Shown here in pieces: positions 1-4,928 of a DNA stretch of 8,467 nt. The notes under the pieces are model-generated. The model did no database searches, was not told the DNA's origin, and was given only the letters and a program-made list of their open reading frames with translations. Source of the DNA: Deltaproteobacteria bacterium. Lineage in GTDB: Bacteria > Desulfobacterota > Desulfovibrionia > Desulfovibrionales > Desulfovibrionaceae. The DNA is taken from positions 1-8,467 of the forward strand of contig JAJBSY010000256.1 in assembly GCA_020861205.1 (NCBI GenBank). Direction: 5' to 3'. Position 1 is the first letter of the stretch; each line of letters begins with the position of its first letter. The translations under genes were made by a program, and so were the position numbers.

Positions 1-294
1 CCGCATATCCTGATCCTCCAACGCTTCCCGGAAACCGTGCGCATCTCTGTGCCTTTGCATCGAGGGGCTGTGACCGGCAGCCGCCCGCTCCGTTGTACCG
101 TGCGCAAAATAGAGCTTATAAACGGGAACCGGTTCCGGGTAGCGACTCAATTTGTCTTCAGACAAGGAAGGCGAGTTCCGCCCGGAGCGAAGTGTATCAG
201 GACATACATGGGCTTCGCGCGGCGCGAGCCTGACGCAGTATCAAGCGAATTGAGGCACTCCCCGGCTCTGGACTTTTCCGCAAACAATCCGTAA
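1..294 (+). CDS. Partial 3' end of a possible PilZ-domain protein, frame extended through a repeat
   Basis: The frame is open from the first base of the window to a TAA at 292-294, so the 5' end lies outside. Residues 1-50 alternate in a beta-strand-like way and read like the end of a PilZ (c-di-GMP-binding) domain: a strand around ISVPL, then PLRCTVRKIEL, then NRFRVATQFV, similar to the family's closing strands. The diagnostic RxxxR and D/NxSxxG motifs would lie upstream and cannot be seen. From about base 147 the frame enters repeat copy A, so the last 45 or so residues are repeat-encoded, Arg/Pro-rich and not protein-like. The natural stop may have been lost when the element arrived, or this may be a chance open frame. 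If real, it would be a c-di-GMP receptor near the HD-GYP gene at 2391-3596. Confidence 0.4.
   Translation, partial: PHILILQRFPETVRISVPLHRGAVTGSRPLRCTVRKIELINGNRFRVATQFVFRQGRRVPPGAKCIRTYMGFARREPDAVSSELRHSPALDFSANNP
125..136. other. Perfect 12-bp palindrome next to repeat copy A
   Basis: GGAACCGGTTCC is its own reverse complement with no spacer and lies 10 bases before the left end of the repeat. It falls inside the open frame described at 1-294, where it encodes part of Asn-Arg-Phe. It could be a protein-binding site or an insertion-site feature, but chance is a fair explanation. Confidence 0.25.
147..258 (+). repeat. Dispersed structured repeat, copy A
   Basis: This is the first of two related elements in the window (the other is 6919-7033), about three quarters identical by eye over about 107 bases, with one two-base gap. 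Shared blocks include GGAAGGCG, TTCCG, CGGAGCGA, GACATACA, GCCTGACG, GTATCAAGC and ATTGAGGCAC. The ends are complementary: TCAATT at 147-152 pairs with AATTGA at 248-253, with further imperfect pairing outward to 258. Inside, GGAA/TTCC (166-169/176-179) closes a 6-base loop. A longer hairpin pairs 187-192 with 213-218 and 193-197 with 204-208 around a 6-base loop. No transposase is nearby. It could be a structured RNA, a MITE-like element or a REP-type repeat; I do not recognise it as a named family. Confidence 0.75.
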
Positions 295-300
295 AGGGCA

Positions 301-306
301 TAGAAT
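301..306 (+). promoter_or_regulatory. Possible -10 box of the crotonase gene
   Basis: TAGAAT matches the sigma-70 -10 consensus at five of six positions. No good -35 box is visible at 16-18 bases upstream. If used, transcription would start near 313, just before the GC-rich hairpin at 314-345, and the ATG at 305 could not be the start codon. Confidence 0.25.
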
Positions 307-313
307 GGACCAA

Positions 314-345
314 CCCGCGCGAAGGCGGAAATTTCCGGGCGCGGG
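314..345 (+). other. GC-rich hairpin in the crotonase leader
   Basis: CCCGCGC at 314-320 pairs perfectly with GCGCGGG at 339-345. The 18-base loop contains the small palindrome GGAAATTTCC. It ends 8 bases before the Shine-Dalgarno-like AAGGGG (353-358). It may stabilise the 5' end of the mRNA or influence translation. It has no T tract, so it is not a standard terminator. Confidence 0.4.
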
Positions 346-364
346 CTGCCAAAAGGGGTTTGCC

Positions 365-1153
365 ATGACATTGACCATGAATACCATAACATATGAAAAA
401 CAGGGGTTTATCGGAATTTTGACCATTAACCGGCCCAAGGCCATGAACGCCTTCAACAACGAGGTCGTCACGGAAGTGTACGTATGCCTTGAGTCCCTCG
501 TGAAAACGGACATCCGTTGCCTTATCGTCACGGGCGCGGGCGACAAGGCGTTTGTGGCGGGCGCGGATATCCGCGAAATGCAGCACCTCAACCCGTCCGA
601 AGCGGCGGCCTTCAGCCGGGCGGGCAACGCCGTCATGGCGCTCCTGGAGGATTTCCCGGTGCCCATCATCGCGGCCATCAACGGCTACGCCATGGGCGGC
701 GGCTGTGAGTTGGCCCTCAGTTGCGACATCCGCATCGCTTCGGAAAACGCCGTCTTCGCCTTCCCGGAAGTAGGGCTCGGCATCATACCCGGGTTCGGCG
801 GCGCCCAGCGCCTGGCGCGCATTATCGGCATCGGCAACGCCAAGGAACTCATCTACACGACCAACCGGATAACCGCCCAGGACGCCTTGCGCGTGGGCCT
901 GGTCAACGCCGTGCACCCGCAAGAGCAACTTATCGACAAGTGCATGGAAATGGCCGAAAAAATCGCGGCCAACGCGCCCACGGCCGTTCGCGTCGCCAAA
1001 GACGTCATCAACAAGAGCATGGGTATGGAACTCCACCAGAGCTACGGGCTGGAAGTGCTGCCCTTCAGCGCCTGCTTCCTGACGAACGACCGGCGGATGG
1101 CCATGGACGCGTTCGTGGAAAAACGCCCGAAGGACGCGTTCAGCGGAACATGA
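365..1153 (+). CDS. crt: Enoyl-CoA hydratase / 3-hydroxybutyryl-CoA dehydratase (crotonase)
   Basis: It adds water across the double bond of short-chain enoyl-CoA (crotonyl-CoA to 3-hydroxybutyryl-CoA) and acts in the cytoplasm. The 262 residues match the usual length of the family. AFVAGADI at 62-69 forms the first half of the oxyanion hole. GGGCELAL at 111-118 supplies the second half and catalytic Glu115. FPEVGLG at 133-139 supplies Glu135, the counterpart of the second catalytic glutamate in rat crotonase. Having both glutamates argues for a true hydratase rather than another crotonase-fold enzyme. I chose the ATG at 365 because AAGGGG lies 6 bases upstream. An in-frame ATG at 305 would add 20 residues that do not look like the family, and one at 377 is also possible. 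It is followed after 79 bases by the matching dehydrogenase gene. Confidence 0.93.
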   Translation: MTLTMNTITYEKQGFIGILTINRPKAMNAFNNEVVTEVYVCLESLVKTDIRCLIVTGAGDKAFVAGADIREMQHLNPSEAAAFSRAGNAVMALLEDFPVPIIAAINGYAMGGGCELALSCDIRIASENAVFAFPEVGLGIIPGFGGAQRLARIIGIGNAKELIYTTNRITAQDALRVGLVNAVHPQEQLIDKCMEMAEKIAANAPTAVRVAKDVINKSMGMELHQSYGLEVLPFSACFLTNDRRMAMDAFVEKRPKDAFSGT

Positions 1154-1164
1154 CCGGCGGCGGG

Positions 1165-1194
1165 GCGGCTGGGTCCGTGCCGCACCCTGCTTTT
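1165..1194 (+). other. Weak hairpin plus short T run between crt and hbd
   Basis: GCGGC (1165-1169) pairs with GCCGC (1179-1183) around a 9-base loop, followed 7 bases later by TTTT. GGGT (1171-1174) could instead pair with ACCC (1184-1187). The stem is short and the T run is short and displaced, so at most it is a leaky attenuator that could lower hbd expression relative to crt. A TATAAA at 1194-1199 could serve as a -10 box for hbd, but no -35 is seen. Confidence 0.2.
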
Positions 1195-1232
1195 ATAAAA
1201 TACAGGGCCACACTGTTATGAGGAGAATCTAT

Positions 1233-2072
1233 ATGATAGTGGGAATCATCGGGGCCGGCACCATGGGCGCGGGCATCGCGCAGGCGTTCGCGGCCGCGGA
1301 CGGGTACGAAGTCGTTCTTTGCGATATTAACCGGGAAGCCGCCCGAAAGGGCGTCGCCCGGATCGGCGAGAAGCTGGACCGGAGCGTTGCCAGGGGCCGT
1401 ATGGAAAAAACGGCTGCGGACGCGATTCTCTCTTCCATCACGGCCGGGGATCACGCCGATCTTTCGGACTGCGGGCTCATTGTCGAAGCGGCGGTCGAAA
1501 ATATGGCCGTCAAAAAGCAGCTTTTCGCGGACCTTACTGCCGTTTGCCCGCCGGACGTGCTGTTCGCCACCAACACCTCGTCCCTTTCCATCACGGAACT
1601 GGGACGCGGTCTCGAACGTCCGGTCGTCGGAATGCACTTCTTCAACCCGGCGGAAACCCTCAAACTGGTGGAGGTCATCGCCGGGCTGCACACCCCGCGC
1701 GCGGTCATCGACCGCGTGGCGTCCATCGCGAGGGATATCGGCAAAACCCCCGTGGAGGTGCGGGACTCCGCCGGGTTCGTGGTCAACCGCATCCTCATCC
1801 CGATGATAAACGAAGCGGTTTGCGTGTTGGCCGAGGGTGTCGCCAGCGCCGAGGATATCGACCTGGCCATGCGGCTCGGCGCCAGCCACCCCATGGGGCC
1901 GCTGGCGCTCGGCGACCTGGTGGGCCTGGACGTCTGCCTCGCCATCATGGAAGTGCTGCAAAGCGAAACCGGCGACGACAAGTACCGGCCGCATCCTCTT
2001 TTGCGCAAAATGGTGCGGGGCGGCCTGCTCGGCAGGAAAACCGGCCGGGGATTCTTTGAATACCCCGCCTAA
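1233..2072 (+). CDS. hbd: 3-hydroxybutyryl-CoA dehydrogenase
   Basis: It interconverts 3-hydroxybutyryl-CoA and acetoacetyl-CoA with NAD(P) and acts on the product of the crotonase upstream. The 279 residues match the clostridial Hbd length. The N-terminal Rossmann fold shows GAGTMGAG at 7-14, with acidic Asp31 at the end of the second strand, a feature usually linked with NAD preference. TNTSSLSI at 113-120 is the conserved Ser region. GMHFFNPA at 133-140 carries catalytic His135, and Glu147 in LVEVI completes the His-Glu pair. GFVVNRIL at 181-188 (Asn185) opens the helical C-terminal dimerisation domain, which ends in the typical GLLGRKTGRGFFEY stretch. The start is set by AGGAGA at 1221-1226, 6 bases before the ATG at 1233. 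The ATG at 1218 overlaps this site and lacks its own. Confidence 0.94.
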   Translation: MIVGIIGAGTMGAGIAQAFAAADGYEVVLCDINREAARKGVARIGEKLDRSVARGRMEKTAADAILSSITAGDHADLSDCGLIVEAAVENMAVKKQLFADLTAVCPPDVLFATNTSSLSITELGRGLERPVVGMHFFNPAETLKLVEVIAGLHTPRAVIDRVASIARDIGKTPVEVRDSAGFVVNRILIPMINEAVCVLAEGVASAEDIDLAMRLGASHPMGPLALGDLVGLDVCLAIMEVLQSETGDDKYRPHPLLRKMVRGGLLGRKTGRGFFEYPA

Positions 2073-2097
2073 CCCGCCGCCCTCCCCCAAAACACAA

Positions 2098-2119
2098 CGC
2101 CCGCCGTCTCCGGCGGGCG
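2098..2119. repeat. Perfect 9-bp GC hairpin, first of a hairpin cluster
   Basis: CGCCCGCCG (2098-2106) pairs with CGGCGGGCG (2111-2119) around a TCTC loop. The 13-mer at 2104-2116 (CCGTCTCCGGCGG) recurs exactly at 2258-2270 inside the downstream terminator hairpin. There is no T run on the + strand. On the - strand it is followed by TTGTGTTTTG, so it could act as a secondary terminator for the HD-GYP gene. A REP-like palindrome is another reading. Confidence 0.5.
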
Positions 2120-2129
2120 CCATAGTAGG

Positions 2130-2200
2130 ACAAACCGCCTTTGGCGGGATTTGTAAAAGGCACGCTCCCTCGGCGTTTACCGGCGGCAATGAATGCCGCC
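2130..2200. other. Two further hairpins in the hbd / HD-GYP convergent gap
   Basis: CCGCC (2135-2139) pairs with GGCGG (2143-2147) around TTT, and the stem continues after a two-base bulge as ACAAA (2130-2134) with TTTGT (2150-2154). A second hairpin pairs GGCGGCA (2182-2188) with TGCCGCC (2194-2200) around ATGAA. With the hairpins on either side, the gene-free stretch 2073-2390 holds four hairpins in under 200 bases. I see no convincing gene in it, and 2281-2390 holds nothing I can identify. Confidence 0.45.
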
Positions 2201-2248
2201 TGCCCTCCGGGGCGGGCCGTCGACAAAGAAGGCTTTGGCTACGGCCTC

Positions 2249-2280
2249 AAACGCCGCCCGTCTCCGGCGGCGTTTTATTT
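2249..2280 (+). terminator. Rho-independent terminator after hbd
   Basis: A 10-bp stem, AAACGCCGCC (2249-2258) with GGCGGCGTTT (2266-2275), encloses a 7-base loop and runs into TTTTATTT. This is a strong + strand terminator for the crt-hbd transcript, 177 bases after the hbd stop. Read on the - strand the stem is A-flanked and ends in TTTGAGG, so it could also help end the convergent HD-GYP transcript. Confidence 0.8.
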
Positions 2281-2390
2281 GCTCCACGCTCCGCTCTGTC
2301 CCCCATGGAGCCGGGCGTCAAAAAAGCGCTTATCGGTCAGCATACGGGGAAATGGATCCGACGGACAAACCAAGGACAGCCTGGCAGAGG

Positions 2391-3596
2391 CTAGCGCGGC
2401 ACGCCCAGTACCGAGGCCGGGTCCGCGCCCAGTTCCGCGGCTGTAATGATCCTGCGGATGGGCGGGCACGCGCCGTTCGACAAATCGCAGAGGATCCGGC
2501 CGCAATCCTTGCCGTCCTTGTCCTTGACGAGGAAAACTTTGGGGCTCATGGGGGCCGAGGTGTTGGCTTCGGCCACCACGCCGCGCGAGGCGTCTTCCAG
2601 CTCCACCGCGCTGCCGATGGGGTAAACGCCGAGAAGCCGGATGAAGCGTTCCGCCATGCCCGGAAAAAATTCCTTCTCCCGCATGGAGTACAGGATGCTC
2701 AAGGCTTTCGAGAGCGGCATCGGCTCCTTGTAGACCCGCTTGCTGGAAAGAGCGTCGAACACATCCACCACGGCCGCGATGCGCCCGGCCACGCTGATGC
2801 TGTCCGGCGGCAGGGAGCGGGGGTACCCGTGCCCGCTGTATTGCTCATGGTGCTCCAGCACAACCTGGTTCACCTCGGCGGGGGCGTTCCTGTATTGCCG
2901 CAGGTAGTCGCAACCGAGTTGCGGGTGGCGTTTCATGACGGTCATCTCCGCGTCGTTCAAACGGCGCGGGGCGTTGAGGATGCGGGTGGGGATAAGGGCC
3001 TTTCCCACGTCGTGGAAAAGGCCCCCCAGCCCGATGGCTTGCAGCGCGTTCTCGTTCATGCCGAGGCCGCGCGCGAACATGACCGTCAGAACGGACACGT
3101 TGACGCAATGGGTATAGGTATAGTCGTCGGTCTGCCGGAGCTTGCAGAGGCTGAACAAAGCGTCGGCGTTGCGGTTCAGGCTCTCGAGAATATTTTCCAC
3201 CAGCGGTTCGGCGGCGGCGGGGTCCGCGGCCGTGCCCCGGCGCGCGGTATCCATCATATCTTTCGCCATGTTCAGGGACATGCTGAAAACGGCGCGGGCC
3301 TTGGGCAGCTCTTCCTCCAGCGCGACCCTGGGCGGCGGCGGTAGAAAATCGGCCGCCGTGTCCCCGGCCGAAACCGAAGGCACCAGCGCTTCCAGTTCCG
3401 GCGACAGGGTGCCGGGCCGGCAACGCGACAAATCAACATAGGCCTCGGTGTAGCCCTCTTCCAGGAGCGAAGCCAACTCCCGGCAGGTAAGTTCGCCCTC
3501 GGCCGTATACAGATACGGATGATGCAGCCAGGATACGCCCGTATTGACGATATACATCCCGGCGCGAAGGTCTTTTGCGTCAAGCTTGTGAAACAC
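2391..3596 (-). CDS. HD-GYP domain c-di-GMP phosphodiesterase with N-terminal DUF3391
   Basis: It is predicted to hydrolyse the second messenger cyclic di-GMP, controlling motility, adhesion or surface polymers. With the GTG start at 3596 it has 401 residues. An N-terminal DUF3391-like region (about 1-130, from LDAKDLRAGMYIV) precedes the HD-GYP core. The core shows YTYTH with His163, HDVGK (His195, Asp196), KRHP (His224), HHE (249-251), GYP (257-259) and Asp278/Asp281, so all expected metal ligands are present. In the usual HHExxDGxGYP signature the Asp is Ser254 here. No receiver, PAS or membrane segment is visible. I prefer GTG 3596 because GGGGGGCGGAG lies just upstream and the domain begins at once. 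The ATG at 3653 has no ribosome site, adds 19 non-family residues and overlaps a likely -10 box. Confidence 0.9.
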   Translation of the reverse strand: MFHKLDAKDLRAGMYIVNTGVSWLHHPYLYTAEGELTCRELASLLEEGYTEAYVDLSRCRPGTLSPELEALVPSVSAGDTAADFLPPPPRVALEEELPKARAVFSMSLNMAKDMMDTARRGTAADPAAAEPLVENILESLNRNADALFSLCKLRQTDDYTYTHCVNVSVLTVMFARGLGMNENALQAIGLGGLFHDVGKALIPTRILNAPRRLNDAEMTVMKRHPQLGCDYLRQYRNAPAEVNQVVLEHHEQYSGHGYPRSLPPDSISVAGRIAAVVDVFDALSSKRVYKEPMPLSKALSILYSMREKEFFPGMAERFIRLLGVYPIGSAVELEDASRGVVAEANTSAPMSPKVFLVKDKDGKDCGRILCDLSNGACPPIRRIITAAELGADPASVLGVPR

Positions 3597-3644
3597 GTCG
3601 CTCCGCCCCCCGAAGTCGCAGGGTCTTCCTGCAAGATGCATCAC

Positions 3645-3650
3645 AGTATA
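3645..3650 (-). promoter_or_regulatory. Possible -10 box for the HD-GYP gene
   Basis: On the - strand the bases read TATACT, five of six matches to the sigma-70 -10 box, just after the queF terminator. No -35 match is seen in the T-rich DNA upstream. Transcription would begin near 3638, which supports the GTG start at 3596. Confidence 0.3.
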
Positions 3651-3660
3651 CATGGAAGCG

Positions 3661-3712
3661 AAAAAAAATAAAAGAAAAGGACGTCCGCGCGAATTTGCGG
3701 CGGGCGTCCTTT
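3661..3712 (-). terminator. Rho-independent terminator of queF
   Basis: The outer stem pairs 3676-3683 with 3705-3712 (8 bp, AAAGGACG/CGTCCTTT). An inner stem pairs CCGC (3685-3688) with GCGG (3697-3700). On the - strand the hairpin is followed by a long T tract (complement of 3661-3678) that includes eight T in a row. It lies 21 bases after the queF stop and insulates the HD-GYP gene from queF. Confidence 0.85.
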
Positions 3713-3732
3713 ACGTTACGGCGGCCAAAGAC

Positions 3733-4233
3733 TCACCAAAGATCGCGCAACGCCCGCGCTGCTGCCGCGTCCAGCCCCGGATCGACGTGCTCAACCCGGA
3801 CGGTGATGGCCGTCCCGCCCCGCACGTTGAAGCGGCCGGTCACGGTCAGGCGCCGGGGTTCGAGAACGCTGACGAGGTCGTCGGCTATCTTGTTCGTGAC
3901 GCTTTCCATGAAGGATCCGTGGTTGCGGAACGCGCACATGTACAGCTTGAACGACTTGGACTCCACGCATTTCCCGCCCGGCACGTACCGCACGGTGATG
4001 GTCGCGAAGTCGGGCTGCCCGGTCATGGGGCACAAGCTCGTGAACTCCGGATGCTCGAACGTGATGACGTAATCCCGCCCGGGATACCGGTTGGGGAAGG
4101 CTTCCAGAAGATCCGGACCCGGCTCGTCGAAACGGTAGGTCGTGGGAGAGCCCAGCTTGGTCAGCCCCTCTGTTTCGCCGCCCTTTCGCGGGTTTTTTTT
4201 CGCGAGGGACTGTTTGCTTTTTTTTTCGGCCAT
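3733..4233 (-). CDS. queF: NADPH-dependent 7-cyano-7-deazaguanine (preQ0) reductase, type I QueF
   Basis: It reduces the nitrile of preQ0 to the aminomethyl group of preQ1, the step before tRNA insertion in queuosine synthesis, in the cytoplasm. The 166 residues fit the single-domain (Bacillus-type) QueF. SLCPMTGQPDF at 66-76 holds the nucleophile Cys68 and Asp75. The QueF signature ESKSFKLY follows at 91-98, and Glu110 matches the substrate-binding glutamate. The residue before it, usually His (FHE), is Met109 here (FME). The first 25 residues are Lys-rich and variable. The start is fixed by AGGAG 7 bases before ATG 4233; the ATG at 4284 would add 17 residues without this site. It diverges from a likely queuosine-precursor transporter. 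No queC, queD or queE is in the window. Confidence 0.95.
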   Translation of the reverse strand: MAEKKSKQSLAKKNPRKGGETEGLTKLGSPTTYRFDEPGPDLLEAFPNRYPGRDYVITFEHPEFTSLCPMTGQPDFATITVRYVPGGKCVESKSFKLYMCAFRNHGSFMESVTNKIADDLVSVLEPRRLTVTGRFNVRGGTAITVRVEHVDPGLDAAAARALRDLW

Positions 4234-4321
4234 TTTTCTTCTCCTGGAAGGCGGTTCCGCTCGCGGCCCCGCCATTCGGGCCATCCGGTCTCCCGGAAGG
4301 CCTCGCTTTTTTCAAAAAGCA

Positions 4322-4350
4322 ATCATGCCTTTACCTTTACTTCCTCCCAA
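4322..4350 (-). promoter_or_regulatory. Possible sigma-70 promoter of queF
   Basis: On the - strand TTGGGA (4345-4350) and CATGAT (4322-4327) are separated by exactly 17 bases, with four of six matches to each consensus box. This would give an 80-base leader before the queF start. The dyad at 4329-4357 covers its -35 box and spacer. Confidence 0.3.
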
Positions 4351-4357
4351 GGTAAAG
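4329..4357. promoter_or_regulatory. Operator-like 9-bp dyad in the queF / transporter divergent region
   Basis: CTTTACCTT (4329-4337) and AAGGTAAAG (4349-4357) are perfect inverted repeats separated by 11 bases, so their centres are 20 bases apart, about two helical turns. This suits a dimeric DNA-binding regulator acting on both divergent genes. As RNA it would form a hairpin with a pyrimidine-rich loop (or a GGGAGGAAG loop on the queF side). A second small dyad, GCTTTTT/AAAAAGC, lies at 4305-4320. No preQ1 riboswitch sequence is recognisable. Confidence 0.45.
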
Positions 4358-4423
4358 AAGAACCCGGCCGGCGGACAGCCTTTCCTCCGACCGAGATCGA
4401 TCTTTCTCTGAAGGTGATGTACC

Positions 4424-4909
4424 GTGTTTTACGCCTTGCTCTATGTCGCCAGCGTTGTCCTGGTGAATTGGCTTTTCTCGGTGGTTCCGCCCATCGCGCT
4501 GCCCGGCGGTGAAATCTGGCCGCCGGTCTCCCTGTTCGTCGGGTTCGTCTTCGTCATCCGCGATTACGCCCAACGCGCTATCGGCCACCGGGTCCTGGTC
4601 GCCATGCTCCTCGGGGCGGTCCTCAGCTTTTTCATGGCGGGCCCGGAAATAGCCTTCGCCAGCATGGCCGCGTTCATGGCCGGGGAAATGCTCGATTGGG
4701 CCATGTACACCTATACCGGCCGACCCTTTTCCCAACGTATCCTTCTTTCCAGCCTGGTCAGCACCCCCGTGGACAGCGCCGTGTTCCTGTTCTGCATCAA
4801 CATGGCGGGATTGGGCTCCATCCTTATCATGACCCTGAGCAAACTCGCGGGAGCGCTCATCGTGTTCCTCCTCGTCCGCCGCAGGGAAAATCAGCTCGCG
4901 GCGAGCTGA
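4424..4909 (+). CDS. VUT/YhhQ-family queuosine precursor transporter
   Basis: This is an inner-membrane protein of 161 residues, predicted to import a 7-deazaguanine precursor (preQ0 or preQ1) or queuosine. Six hydrophobic segments can be seen, at about 3-22, 32-46, 56-72, 77-97, 105-128 and 131-151, ending in a basic RRR tail on the cytoplasmic side. RDYAQR at 46-51 after the second segment, and acidic Glu88 and Asp91 in the fourth, fit the family. It is shorter than E. coli YhhQ (about 220 residues), as in many VUT proteins. The start is GTG with AGGTGA 8 bases upstream; the nearby ATG at 4417 is out of frame. The divergent queF supports a role in queuosine salvage. It is followed after 19 bases by kdsD and is probably co-transcribed with it. 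Confidence 0.85.
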   Translation: MFYALLYVASVVLVNWLFSVVPPIALPGGEIWPPVSLFVGFVFVIRDYAQRAIGHRVLVAMLLGAVLSFFMAGPEIAFASMAAFMAGEMLDWAMYTYTGRPFSQRILLSSLVSTPVDSAVFLFCINMAGLGSILIMTLSKLAGALIVFLLVRRRENQLAAS

Positions 4910-4928
4910 CTCGCCGGAGGAGGCAGTA

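Noticed and set aside
197..1036. Long open frame on the - strand opposite the crotonase gene
   Set aside because: It is antisense to a gene with intact catalytic motifs, its product is Arg/Ala/Gly/His-rich without recognisable domains, and it also reads through repeat copy A. Typical of GC-rich shadow frames.
1140..2189. 349-residue open frame on the - strand opposite hbd
   Set aside because: It covers hbd in antisense, has low-complexity composition and no motif, and spans the hbd terminal hairpins. hbd itself is unambiguous.
2378..2392. Small hairpin AGCCT/AGGCT over the HD-GYP stop codon
   Set aside because: It has only a 5-bp stem, no T run and lies partly in the coding region, so it is too weak to call a terminator.
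2193..3344. 383-residue open frame on the + strand opposite the HD-GYP gene
   Set aside because: It runs through a terminator hairpin and antisense to HD-GYP, with His/Arg/Gly-rich sequence typical of a shadow frame.
4234..4423. preQ1 riboswitch upstream of queF or the transporter
   Set aside because: I looked for the small C-rich loop and A-rich tail of class I and the features of class II on both strands and saw neither. A covariance search would settle it.
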